Origin: Tenebrio molitor
Taxonomy: Eukaryota > Arthropoda > Insecta > Coleoptera > Tenebrionidae
Reading direction: 5' to 3'
Assembly (NCBI RefSeq): GCF_963966145.1
Contig: NC_091047.1
Coordinates: 15,500,001 to 15,564,000, forward strand
DNA length: 64,000 bases
Part shown: piece by piece, positions 32,893 to 44,417 of the stretch
How the letters are laid out: the number at the start of each line of letters is the position of its first letter
Position numbering within the stretch: the stretch's first letter is position 1
Position numbers and translations under genes: made by a program
Notes under the pieces: model-generated
What the model saw: the letters and a program-made list of their open reading frames with translations, nothing else
What the model was told of the DNA's origin: nothing
Databases searched by the model: none

Positions 32893-33711
32893 AGTTTAAT
32901 CTTTGAGTTTAATTGTCTGTGGTGGAACCTGTGGTGAAAACGACAAACCTTAATTTACAGTTTTCTGTAAGTCCCAGACTTACAGCGCCTCTAGTCTCAC
33001 CAAAAACGTATTGCACAGCTTGCACAGACTATAATGAAATCAGCGCAGACAACGGTTTAAACCAACCTTAAAAACAATTGTTGCTACGATTTTAATAATT
33101 GTAACCAAGGTTTTATGCTTTTCTTATTTTTAAGCTACGACGGTGCAAACGGCTATTATAATAGTCGAATGTATAATTTAAACACCTTCACAATTTTTCA
33201 TAAACAAAATTGTTTCCCTATGGTAACAAAAGCAGAACAATCTGAACAATCCTGATTCCGCAAGTGATCGAGAAAAAGATGTTAATTCTTTAATAAATCT
33301 GCCAACGGTGTAAGTTCATACAGCAAATAGGTACAGAGGAAAGTGGGAGAAGATTAATCGTGCACGTATTCCCCGTGCGCAGTAGCGGTGCGTACTAGTA
33401 GGACCTTAAACTGCAACATTGCCACACGGAAAAAACGTTTTTTTGCAGAACAAATTGTCCCAGAAATAATTAATTTCCTTTTTCTTTCGTCAAATTGCAT
33501 TTTTAGTCTCTTGTTCTTCATTTAAGCAGGTGGTTAAATAGATGACAATTAAATGTGAGTTGACAATGTTGACATTTACAAAAACAAAAAACGCGTTTAC
33601 CCGATTCCGTTCATAATGCCGGAGTGACACTGCAGTCACGTGATATCCCCCACACGAGAGTTGTTCTGTGCCCCACACTCTACCTTCGCCCATATTTTAT
33701 GAACGCGCTCC

Positions 33712-34057
33712 GTCGTGGTCAAAGAATATGACAGAATATGAATATGAGATATATCTGATGGAAAAAATAAAATAATGCTTATGTGGTCAAGTCTAAAGTT
33801 CACGCAAATTATTAAGACTAACATGTACATGACAGGAACCCAAATCATACAAGATACAAGGCATACAAGGTGTTTACAAGTCCCCCACCAATATCTTGTT
33901 TATACGCATGACAAGACACTTTTTAATAGCCAAAGTTCAAAAGGTTTATCAAAAACAGTTATTTAAAGTGTCACGACACCACGAGCATCACATATTAATA
34001 CCTATACTTTAGAGTAACTCTGTGAATCTAGCAAACTTTTGTGTTAGGTGTTGAATA
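33712..34057 (+). other. Mfe2 upstream region
   Basis: 346 bp between the repeat stack and the Mfe2 ATG. It presumably holds the promoter and 5' UTR, but I see no clear TATA box or initiator. Confidence 0.4.
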
Positions 34058-37000
34058 ATGGGTGATTTAAGCTTTGATGGAAGAGTTGTTGTTGTCACTG
34101 GAGCAGGCGCTGGTTTAGGAAGAGCTTATGCGCTTCTCTTTGCTTCGAGAGGTGCTAAGGTTGTTGTCAATGACTTGGGGGGTGGCCGACATGGTGATGG
34201 TAGTTCTTCAAAAGCTGCAGATTCTGTTGTTGATGAAATCAGGCGAAATGGTAACAACAGTCCTTGATTTAATTACATTGTAAGCACATTATTTTCTAGG
34301 TGGCACAGCTGTTGCTGACTATAATTCAGTTGTCGAAGGTGAAAAGATTGTTAAAACAGCTTTAGATAATTTTGGACGAATTGATGTCTTAGTTAATAAT
34401 GCAGGGATATTAAGGGATAAAAGTTTTGCTAGAATATCTGATCAAGATTGGGGTAAATATTCAGTGTATTAATGGTATAGTGATATAATAATAAAAGCAA
34501 CTTTTAGATTTGGTCCATGCAGTACATCTGAAAGGAAGTTTTAAAACAACCCAAGCTGCTTTTCCCATATTTAAAAAACAAGGATATGGAAGGGTAGTAA
34601 TGACTTCTTCTAATTCTGGTCTTTATGGTAATTTTTAATATTTGAGTTTATGTAAGTTTTTGTAAGTCATTAAAAATGATAGGTAATTTTGGGCAAGCAA
34701 ATTATTCAGCTGCAAAAATGGGCCTTGTTGGTTTGGCAAGTACTATAGCAATTGAGGGTGCCAAGAATAACATTCATTGCAATGTAATAGTTCCTACGGC
34801 AGCTAGTAGACTTACTGAAGACATTCTGCCACCTGACATTTTTGCTGAACTAAAACCTGAACTTATTGCTCCAGTTGTGGTAAGTAAAACTTATTAAATT
34901 CAATTGAGTGTAGCAACATTCATAAAATACTAATTAAAGAAGGAAAACACTGCACTACATATGCATTTTAAATAAAGTTAACAGAGAAAGTCACTAAAAC
35001 ATACAGCTTTAAAAAAAATTAGTTTGGAAAAAATAAATGGCATACATTATCCAGCAAAACAGCCCTGAGCTTTAGAGCCGTAATTGTAGACTACATCACG
35101 ACGATCCATATGTCAAGTGAAATGAATTAGATAGAAATATAAATACAATTATACAGGGTGATTTACGAGGAATAATGAGCCCGACGGAATAGAAAATGCA
35201 ACCCGCAATTCATCAGGAGAAAAACCCGGACATTTACCGCTTCGATGTCCGGCTTTTTGTTGCAGTGTATTGTGGGTTGCATTTTCGATTCCGTCGAGCT
35301 CATTATTCCTCGTAAATCACCCTGTATATTTTGATCTAATTAAAACATATTCAAGGTTTACTAGATTGTTGTAGTGATAGACAAGTTTTTATTTTTAAAT
35401 GTGTAATAGTTTTTTATTCTGAGTTCAATGATGTATCTAGGTTACATAACATCGCTTTAAGAGCCAAAAAAGGCCCAATTCCCAATTTACACACAAACTC
35501 GTCAAATAAACTACTAAAAAAAATTACAAAAATAAATGGATGAAACTATGTATGTACATTTCGCAATTATGTACATATTTGTAATAGGCAACTTTGACAA
35601 ATTTGAAATCTGTTGAAAAATAAATTTTTTAGACTAATATTGTATGTACTTACTTTTGCTCTTGTCAAATTCTTTAACAAAGGGGATGTATGATTTAAGG
35701 TTTATTTTTAAAATCAAAAGAATTCATTTGCATTGGAGGCGTACAGAAGCCAGAAGGAAGTTGAGTCCATTAAAATCGAATTTACGTCGTTGTTTGTTAG
35801 GTGACCTGCACGGTTACCAGATCTAGACAAGTGGGTTTTCTTTATAAGGGTTACTTAAAAGATAAAATTTACATAGTTCCATCGGAAACTCTGAAGGTTT
35901 TAATATTTAACCGAATCTCAACTGCATGCCAAGAAGTTTCTCCCAGCATAATTATTGTTGTTTTTGATTTTGATGATAATACTGAGCCTAACAAAATTTG
36001 TGCTGTAACCAACAATACATGTCCTACATACGACTCAAGATTGTTAAGTTAAGCAATTATTCCACATAATGATTTTGATTAAATTTGACAAATGTAATGT
36101 CGGGCATGTTGACAATGTTTTACCTATCGTGAATTCACAGTAATAATGAACCTAACTAAATTTGTGATGCATTTGCACCGATTATGTGGATTTAAAAAAT
36201 ATATTTTAATTTTATAAAACATAGCCAACATCTAGATGTTTAGATTTAGTAGATTCTATGTATAAAGGCTTTTACAAATGTTAGTTAAATTTTATCTTGA
36301 GTTTTATCATATTTATTATCAATACTATGCTACATCTTCCAGACCGCAAGTATTTTTCATTCTTTCCCTTAATGTAGATTTGTAAGTAATGTCCTCATTG
36401 ACTACATACAAAATTCAACTAAAGCCATATGCAGCACACAGGCGCAGCTTCCTGAGTAGCGAGAAATTAAACGGTTAGAAGAAATTTATTCTGTATTAAT
36501 AGTTTTGGTGATCTAATATCCACTTTTTACTATTTTTTTTAAACTGTGACACAGTTGTCTTTTGATTCTTAGTTATTTGGGTTTTGGCACAAGACATACG
36601 ATTTCGTTCATTTAAAAGTAGGTAGTGTGCGTTTATTGGATTTATTTAATATTGTACAGGGTGATTCATCTTTTACCGCCGGTGGCAAAATGACCCTTTA
36701 GGATTGAGAAAAATTTATGAAATTTACAGATTTGATTTGTCCAAAAATTTACTTTCGGCGGGTATAATTTATTTCAAAAAAATTTTTTTTATGAGCAGAT
36801 ATTTATAAAAAACTTTTTTAAAAAATTTTCATGTTTAAATTTTTGCATCAGAATGTGGCTAATGGCGTATAAAATCAATATCTGCAATCCGTTTCGAAAA
36901 ATATTTGATAGTTTTTGAATTAAATTGATTTTAATGGAAAAATTGCTTTTATTGGCACTCGTTGACTTTTAGTGTTGTAAATTTTCTTTAACAATGACTA

Positions 37001-40000
37001 CCCTGTAAAACTGGCCTGCTTAGGTGAATTTGTTCGATTTTATGAATAGAGTTGTAAAGGACCCACTGCGGTGGCAATAAAGATCCCCAATAGATCTTAT
37101 TGTTAAGATATTGGGACATTATGTCGTAAATCATGAAGCAAATACAAATTTGAATATCAAAATGCGTTTATTTCAATAATACCATATGCTAAAATTAATT
37201 TAACATAGTAAAATTGTGTGAAAATACCTGAGTGTGCATATGCCATAAGGTTGAATAAATTAAACAAATAATAATTGAGAAAATGCCAAAATTTGACCTA
37301 ATTAACTTATAAATTTCATTTTTCGATATTATGTGCCTTATGAATAATAAATTATGTCTGCAAAATATGAAAACGAAATTATAATTTTTAAGGTCAATTG
37401 TGCCACCGGCGGTAAAAGATGAATCACCCTGTATAATTAATAATATGTATATGTAATATTCTTTAATTTCGTGTGCATTACAAACATATAAGTAGTCACC
37501 CTAGATAACTTCTGTTTTATTTTTGGGTACAACGCAATCAGTAAATTGCCAGTAAGATTAAACAAGAAACAAGTATAAGAATTAATTTAATAAATTGATG
37601 TGTAAAAGTAAAATAAAGTAAATACGGAGGTACTTAACTATAAAAAATGATTTATTTATTTAAAATGAAGTTATTATATTGGATGATTTTCCAGTCATTC
37701 TCGTTCTTTTTGGGCTTAAAGAAAACTCATTCTTTTTCAAGATTTTCAGCATTCCATTCTTATCAACGATAATTTGATTGACTTTTGATTTTTTAGTACA
37801 ACATTCCAGGTACTATAAATTTTTACAATTTCCTGGAAATGTAGCATTGACATTTTACCCAATTCTTCAAGTAATTAAGTTATTTGTCCTTAAGGCACGT
37901 TCTCGAAAAAAGCCAGTAGGTAGTAATATTCACTTTAGGGAAAGCTTTTAGAATATTTAAAGCGAAGTAAATACGTGTTTGGTTTTTACATTTACATACT
38001 ACGTTAAATGTTTATGAAATGCAATTTTTTCAACATTTTGCCATCATATACAACGAAATAAATTTCCATCAATTCAAAACTTTCAGGGTCATATGGCGAT
38101 AGGTATAAAATTTCGTGCTTCTGAGCTAAGAATGAGAATAAACTATATATAATATGTTCTTGTAATCACCCTAAAATCATATTGAAATACCTCAAAGTTG
38201 GCATTTGATTTTAAATTGTTGTCGAGACGTATGTGTGTAGTAGATACATAATAGATAAATCAAATAGGTACAGATGATCCCAGTTTTGGGAGTAAGTTTA
38301 AGTTAAAACTAATTATGTATTAAGACAATAGCAGTGAAGATAAGATAATCCTCAAAAAATGTAAAATCGAGTGTTTACAATATCTATGTGATTATCTAAA
38401 TACCTATCATAGATTTTCATGATCAGGAAAGAGTTTTAGATTACGAAAGATTGTGAATTATAACCTATATAAACTAAAGAATAAGTAATATGACCACTTT
38501 TGTTTGATCTGTAAACTTCTGATATTCCACTTTCGCTATCGTATGCTTTATGATATAATACTTAGATTGTGGAAAACAATTCCAAAATCAAGAAGTATAT
38601 ACTTGATCAAAGTACAAATTTTGAAGCGAATTTGTCTTTATTGATGCATTTCATGAAAATGAGGCTACGATTTTCAGGCTTACCTATGTCATGAAAGTTG
38701 TTCAGAAAATGGTGCAGTAATCGAATCAGCCGCAGGTTGGGCTGGAAAGTGTCATATAATTCGTTCTAATGGCAGTTTGTTGCGTACCAAAATTACTGAT
38801 GGCGTTACTTTGGAAAATGTTCGTGATAATTGGCAAAGAGTTACATCAATGGAGGATGCCGAACATTTAAATTCAATCCAGGAAGCTACGGGCGCTTTGA
38901 TGTCTTCTTTGGAAAGTTTTCGATCTGGTCATGCACAGAAGCAAGAGAGCGATGTTTATGATTTTACAGAAAAGGACGCGATTTTGTATGCTCTTGGAGG
39001 TAAATTACTTGCTTTTCGCACGTGTTCTAGTTTGATTATAAGTCAATGTATTTTAGTTGGCGCCTCTTTGAAAAATAAAAATGAATTGAAATTTTTGTAT
39101 GAAAACCACGAAGATTTTGCTGCTTTACCAACATTCTATATTTTGCCCGCAATGCGAGCAATATTTACATCGTCTTCATTGGAATCGGCCATTCCCGGTA
39201 AATCAATTAGCTTGGCCCAAGTTCTGCACGGAGAACAGTACATAGAGTTTCTTGGAAATGTACCGAGGGACGGAAAATTAATGTCTACATGTTCTCTTGT
39301 TGAAGTCCTAGATAAAGGCTCCGGAGCTGCCATCGTTCAAGACGGTATGATAGAATATAATATAGTGATGTTTAACTGTACCGGATTTTGTTGTATTTTT
39401 TATTAGTCGAAACCTTCAACGAACAAGGAGAATTAGCTATTCGCAACCAAACCGTTACATTTGCTGTGGGTGCGGGCAATTTTGGTGGGCCACGCACTGG
39501 AACCAAAATAGTCCCCTGTCAGCCAAAACCTAACAGAAAGCCGGATATAAGCATAAGTGAAAAAACCAGTGTGGATCAAGCTGCTTTATACAGGCTTTCT
39601 GGAGATAGCAATCCTCTTCACATTGACCCTAATATGGCTATGGTCGCCGGATTTAAGCAACCGATTTTACATGGCTTGTGTTCTTTGGGATTTTCTGTAA
39701 GGATGCTTCTTAGAGCTTATGCTGATGGAGACTCCACTTTGGTGAAAGCTTGTAAGGTGAGTTTAATAAGGATTGACAATGAATTGTTGTAACTGCATGT
39801 TTAAATCTTTGTCTCAGGCGCGATTCATGAAACCTGTTATACCTGGTCAAACTTTAAAAGTTGATTTGTGGAAAGAAGGAAATAGAATCCATTTTGAAAC
39901 TAGTGTCGTGGAATCAAATACTGTCGTCATAGGCGGTAAGTTATTTTTAAATTCCAATTATTGCCATTTTTGTTTGAAAATAAATTATAAGATTTACTAA

Positions 40001-43000
40001 CAACAAGACTTAAATATTTAGTAGTTTATTTAACTCGTTTCACTCGCGTTTTAAACTGGCCCAATTTACTTACATACATTTACATATACAGTGGAACTCG
40101 GTTATAACGAACACTCAAGGGACTTCAGAATTTGTTCGTTATATCCGATCGTTCGTTCTAACCGTACGTTGTCGTTATTAAGAAAGATAAATAATTACAT
40201 AGGTATACATACGATAATATGGTATATGGTAAACATTTTATTTAATTCAAATAATCACTAAGAGTTTCCTCTTCTCGGTACCGGTCATATTAACGCAAAC
40301 AAAAATCGTTTGCCGTTCTTTGGACTGTTTTCCACCACATAATTTTTCACCTTTGAATTTCGAAGTTTGATTTGGTGTTTATTTTATTATTTATAAAATA
40401 ATCCCATTTCATCACCGTTGAAAATATCCCTCTCATAATACAGCCTGTCTTAGATTTATCCTTATTTCATAAACGAAAATTTGTTAGTAGTGTGCTGGAC
40501 TTAAATGGCAATTTTACGCACGTTTCATGTTGCATATTTTATTTTCGTGCCTCCGGCCGGAATTTGGTAAATTACAGATCTCGAAATCGTCCAGAAACAC
40601 ATGCATTGCCGGCCTAGTCCGGCTAAAAGTAGGGATTTCGAGTTGTCATCGGTTTCGGTTGGCATTTGTTATCAGAATTCTATCAAACGTTAATGTTTGT
40701 TCTGTGGATGGGTCGTTAAAAATGTTTTTCTATTTATAACAACGTACAAACTACAAAGAAGCAATATTTAACTAAAATTAATTAATTAAAATTATGTTTC
40801 GAGTCACTTCTTGAATATGGGCTGGTGTATTTATTACAACAAATGTTTCAGGAAAATGTCAAAAACAAAACAAATTAATTAAATTTAATAAATGTCAGGA
40901 AACAAGAGCGATGTTGATTTTCAAATTTAAATGTTTAAATGTAAGTGTTTCCAACACAAAAAAAGTCCCTAATACCAATTATTAAAACAAGTGCTTTAAC
41001 TTCCATTTAACAAAAATCCGCAGAAGTCGGCATGAAAAATTTTGTGTATCACACGTCCAGAAACTGTTTTGCGAGCATTCGTACTTACAATACTCGTCTG
41101 GCGACTCGTACTGCAAACCGTACTCATGCAAACGTGCAGTTTCTGGCCTAGTGATACAAATAACTATTATCTAATTATAATTTATAAAAATCATTGAATA
41201 ATGGAGGTCGGTTAACTTGATTTTTTCTTAACCCTTCACCACCCGGCGGCACGGCAATTTTGCCGGAGTACATACACTATTACGGATAATAGTATCAAGT
41301 AATAGTGCAGTGCTTATCAACATAATTACCGGTAAAATTTTTTCATTAATATAATATAATAAAGTATTTCGAAAGAACTTAGATAGGTATTGAAAATGAC
41401 AATGAATGTCAATGTGATTGTAATTGTAACACATGACCTTAACTTTTCTGAAAAAGTGTGGTCCCTTTAACTCTGTATATAGGTACTTTTTTAAATGAGT
41501 CATCTTCATCAACGTCAGTGACTGTTATTTTAAGAACACAAGAAAGATAATTTATTAATGATGACACATTGTTTAGCAACTAATTTTATTCAAAATGTTA
41601 TTATCGTTACAACATACGAGTGTATATCTTGAACATTCTGGGTTTAAAGATCGAGGATATTGCCATTACGTTTTTGGACTTTGCATTTTCATATCAGTAG
41701 AATGAAATGACAACGTTAAAGTGTTTTGTTTAGAGCACCATAAATATTTTTAAATCGTATTGTGTTGTAGATTAAATCAAGTTTTTTTAGTAACATCCCA
41801 TAAACACAGTAGCGATTAGACTGGTAAATTAATGAAAATAATTAAAAAACATTTAAGAAAAATTTAACGTGGTAATAAATTGTGTGCGTGCGTATGTATC
41901 TGTGTAAAATTATTAATTTAAGGATAATTCATAAAATAAAGTGCACAACTTTCATATTCCCAAAAAAATAAAAAATTAGAAAGTATGTGCAGTGGCGGCC
42001 ATTAATTTGGGAACACCAAGATTTTCCTATTGTAAATTGTTTGTCACTTTGATAATGTTATTGACTTGTCAATTTCGGCTGCGACAGTTGAATGCGCTTA
42101 ACGATGACATGAGTGACATGAGTTCATGACATAACGCTTGCACTATCAAATATTAGAAATATCCAGTAAACTAAATTAGGCCGGTGTTTCCAAATTAATG
42201 GCCGCCACTGTACAGTCGATGGACAAATAAAACTGGGAGAAAAATCACATTAGTCAAAATTTACAAATTTGCATCGTTTAATTACGGCTTTATCACAAAT
42301 AAATTAACTTTGGTATGACATATGTATTATATAGACACTGACAAATATATTGACAATTCAATGGTCTAATTTACATAGATTAAATTTTAAGTCTCCCAGT
42401 TTTATTTGTCCACCGACCGTACTATCGCGGCCATCCAAAAGTAAACGTTTTTTTTTATAGTTTGATATTTACTTTAAATCATAGGCGTCCTAAAATGTCA
42501 AAGTTTGACACTAGCGATAAAAAATTTATTGAAACTATTTTTTTTAAATGCCACATCTCTCTCCGATGCAGACAGATAGGGCTATTGCAAAGCTAGAAGA
42601 AAATTGGTCGTTGGCTGCTGTGGCGAGAGAATTACATTGCAGTAAGACTTGCATCTTCAATATAAAGAGGGGTTGGCAAGAAAACAGGCTTGAGAGGCCA
42701 ATGCGAATAGGTGTTAGAAAGGTTTCTTTACTAAAGTTTACTTTCACTTTAATAATGTATTAATTACTTCTCAGTCTCATTTTTATTATTACAACTTTTT
42801 ATTATTAAAATAGTAACGCCTGCTGCACGAACGCCAATGAATATAGCCTGATTTAATCTAACGAAAAATACGGAAATTTTCGCAAGCTATCGTTCACTTT
42901 TGGAGGGCCGCGATTGTACGGTCGGTGGACAAATAAAACTGGGACACTTAATATTTAATCTATGTAAATCAGACCATTGAATTGTCAATATATTTGTCAG

Positions 43001-43946
43001 TCTCTATCTAATATGTCATACCAAAGTTAACCTATTTGTGATAAAGCCGTAATTAAACGATGCAAATTTGTAAATTTTGACTTACGTGATTGTCATTTTT
43101 GTCCCAGTTTTATTTGTCCATCGACTGTACCTATACTAATACTTGAATAATTTAAAAAAATAATAAAAGGTGTCAACAACGTGAGGGTATTGAATAGGTC
43201 ATGTAAAATAGCTTCAAATAAAAAAAGAACATTCTTCAATCAAATTAGTTTTAATCGGTGATAAAATTTGAATTATTACTTTCCCCACTCCGAAAACAGC
43301 CGATGACCAATACCGATTACCGACTGACATGACATGACAAATTACATAACCTTATTTAAGTTTTATCGTGGTTTTATCTGTCGTGACTTTCAGTTTTATA
43401 ATTGTTTTTATCGATCACCATTTCAATATTATCAATTCCATTTATAAAACAACAGTCGAGATTTATGTCAGTCAATTAATAATCTTGTAGGAGCTTACGT
43501 GGATTTAATTTCTGTGAGGATGGGCCCTATCGCGAATAACGTTTCTGCGGCGACACTTGAGAGTGATGCCATTTTTCAGTTTATAATTGATCAAGTAAAA
43601 GCCGATCCCAATAAGGCTAAATCAATTGGCGGAGTCTTTTTGTATAAAATAACCAAAAATGGGAAGGAAGCCAAACAATGGAGTAAGTTCATGTATGATT
43701 GTTTAATTTTTATTAACATGCTTTAATGCAATAGCGATGGATCTAAAGAATGCTAAAGTGTATGAAGGTGCGCCAGAAGGTAAACCAAGTACCACTTTGA
43801 CTATTGCTGATGAAGATTTTATGTTAATGGCACAAGGAAAACTGCAACCACAAGCAGCCTTTATGAAGGGAAAGTTGAAGATCACAGGAAATATTATGTT
43901 GGCTCAGAAATTGGCTCCCATACTTAAAGCCAATGCGAAATTGTAA
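34058..43946 (+). CDS. Mfe2: Peroxisomal multifunctional enzyme type 2 (HSD17B4)
   Basis: Ten exons join in phase: 34058-34250, 34300-34452, 34508-34627, 34683-34879, 38678-38999, 39057-39344, 39407-39756, 39818-39935, 43491-43682 and 43735-43946 (714 residues; human is 736). The protein does the second and third steps of peroxisomal beta-oxidation. Domain 1 is a short-chain (3R)-hydroxyacyl-CoA dehydrogenase: TGAGAGLG at 14-21, VNNAG, and S150, Y163 and K167 in NYSAAK. Domain 2 is enoyl-CoA hydratase 2: YALGVGAS, VLHGEQY, and GDSNPLHIDP with D491 and H496. Domain 3 is a full SCP2-like sterol/lipid carrier domain from about residue 600. The C-terminus is AKL, a peroxisomal targeting signal. 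Introns 4 (3.8 kb) and 8 (3.6 kb) are filled with transposons; the other introns are mostly about 50-60 bp. Confidence 0.96.
35154..35324. mobile_element. TA-flanked foldback MITE in Mfe2 intron 4
   Basis: 171 bp. CAGGGTGATTTACGAGGAAT pairs with ATTCCTCGTAAATCACCCTG and the pairing continues through GCAACCCGCAAT/TTGTGGGTTGC. TA flanks both ends. Confidence 0.85.
36657..37431. mobile_element. TA-flanked element in Mfe2 intron 4
   Basis: 775 bp with perfect ends CAGGGTGATTCATCTTTTAC and GTAAAAGATGAATCACCCTG, extending through CGCCGGTGGCA. TA flanks both ends. A related end (AGGGTGATTCAAGTTTTACC) starts near 63692. Confidence 0.88.
37434..38677 (+). other. Rest of Mfe2 intron 4
   Basis: AT-rich intron sequence up to the acceptor GATTTTCAG at 38677. 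No element boundaries recognised. Confidence 0.5.
40091..40450 (-). mobile_element. Pogo/Tigger-like transposon fragment in Mfe2 intron 8
   Basis: One end, CAGTGGAACTCGGTTATAAC next to TA, is of the pogo/Tigger type (family knowledge). Adjacent minus-strand sequence encodes a broken DDE transposase. The opposite end was not found. Confidence 0.6.
40261..40432 (-). pseudogene. Pogo/Tigger (DDE_1) transposase relic
   Basis: Minus-strand pieces read DIFNGDEMGLFYK and, after a frame change, GEKLCGGKQSKERQTIFVCV then NMTGTEKRKLL. Together they match the ...DEtGLfyk...GgK.SKeR.t.l...NmtG.EK block of pogo/Tigger/jerky transposases. The D of the DE pair is a catalytic residue in the family. It is frameshifted and truncated. 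Confidence 0.75.
40451..41989 (+). other. Mfe2 intron 8, unassigned part
   Basis: Open frames at 40527-40739 and on the minus strand at 41228-41512 have no recognised domain. No inverted-end element is resolved. Confidence 0.4.
41990..42210. mobile_element. TA-chain element 1 (CAGTGGCGGCC ends)
   Basis: 221 bp with ends CAGTGGCGGCCATTAATTTG and CAAATTAATGGCCGCCACTG, a perfect inverted match. The left flank is TG (a decayed TA?), and the right TA (42211-42212) is shared with the next element. Confidence 0.85.
42213..42419 (-). mobile_element. TA-chain element 2 (M2 MITE, reverse)
   Basis: 207-bp M2 copy in reverse orientation relative to 20493-20701 and 42919-43127. TA lies at 42211-42212 and 42420-42421, with no other spacer to either neighbour. 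Confidence 0.88.
42422..42916 (+). mobile_element. TA-chain element 3, internally deleted Tc1/mariner
   Basis: 495 bp with ends CTATCGCGGCCATCCAAAAG and CTTTTGGAGGGCCGCGATTG (pairing extends to GTAAACG). TA lies at 42420-42421 and 42917-42918. It retains the N-terminal part of a transposase, so it is a deletion derivative of an autonomous element. Confidence 0.8.
42548..42763 (+). pseudogene. Truncated Tc1/mariner transposase, DNA-binding part
   Basis: MPHLSPMQTDRAIAKLEENW then SLAAVARELHCSKTCIFNIK is a helix-turn-helix of the paired-like type at the N-terminus of Tc1/mariner transposases. It is followed by RLERPMRIGVRK, the usual basic linker. The frame ends after 71 codons with no DDE domain. 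The intact reading frame could still bind element ends. Confidence 0.7.
42919..43127 (+). mobile_element. TA-chain element 4 (M2 MITE, forward)
   Basis: 209-bp M2 copy, close to 20493-20701 along its length. TA lies at 42917-42918 and 43128-43129. Confidence 0.88.
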
Positions 43947-44306
43947 AAATTTATTTTTTTTAAATCCTCATATTGTGCACATGTTAATGTACACATTCCG
44001 TTTTATATTTGTGTAGGTATTTTTTTTTTTGTTGGTTAATATGCAATAAGAGAATGACATCCATAAATGTCAGTTTATAATTTTATATGTTATCTTGTGG
44101 TGTTTTTTGTTTTCATATTGTAAACTTGCACTTCATTGTGGATAAAACTGGTTTTTATAAATATATGTCTTAATGAAATGAATTTTTTTTATAGGTATCA
44201 TGAAAGTCAGGTGAGACAATTAGATCATCAATATTTGGAGTAATGTCTACATTATATTCTGAGACTACAATTTATCTATAAAAAAAACAAATGTTACAAC
44301 TTAGTA

Positions 44307-44312
44307 TTTAAT
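44307..44312 (-). terminator. Candidate Rad51 poly(A) signal
   Basis: ATTAAA on the minus strand, 106 bases after the Rad51 stop codon. It is the only close match to a polyadenylation signal that I noticed there. Confidence 0.4.
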
Positions 44313-44417
44313 AAGAATAACATACAAGCGACAAAATCACAACTTAATGTCTGATCTTTTTATATAAAAATATTGTATGATCCGTAATTAATGTTCACTT
44401 ATAATTGAAATAAACAC

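Larger units (their letters stand above)
30708..32921. mobile_element. E1 element, copy 1 (8-bp TSD GTGGAACC)
   Basis: The ends CACAGACAATTAAACTATAG and GTCTTACTATAGTTTAAT...GTCTGTG are flanked by perfect GTGGAACC copies (30700-30707 and 32922-32929). It contains a TA-flanked foldback (31238-31909) and a second 8-bp-TSD element (32449-32892). Its left 470 bp and right 320 bp match copy 2 (45797-50699) in opposite orientation. No transposase frame seen. Confidence 0.85.
30181..33419. mobile_element. Long-armed foldback E3 carrying E1 in its centre
   Basis: About 500-bp imperfect arms at 30181-30707 and 32930-33419. TGTTGCAGTTTAAGGTCCTA pairs with TAGGACCTTAAACTGCAACA, and GCACCGCTACTGCGCACGGG with CCCCGTGCGCAGTAGCGGTG. 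Removing E1 and one GTGGAACC leaves a foldback of about 1 kb. Confidence 0.75.
29939..33711. repeat. Outermost inverted pair GGAGCGCGTTCATAAA
   Basis: GGAGCGCGTTCATAAA at 29939 and its complement ending at 33711 bracket the whole 30-33.4 kb stack. Pairing beyond these 16 bases is weak and I see no target duplication, so this may be an old outer element or chance dispersal of a shared repeat. Confidence 0.35.

Noticed and set aside
39936..43490. Reading 43491-43946 as a separate sterol-carrier gene
   Set aside because: There is no start codon context, whereas the acceptor at 43490 joins in phase to the donor at 39935 and restores the family sequence GGAYVDL.
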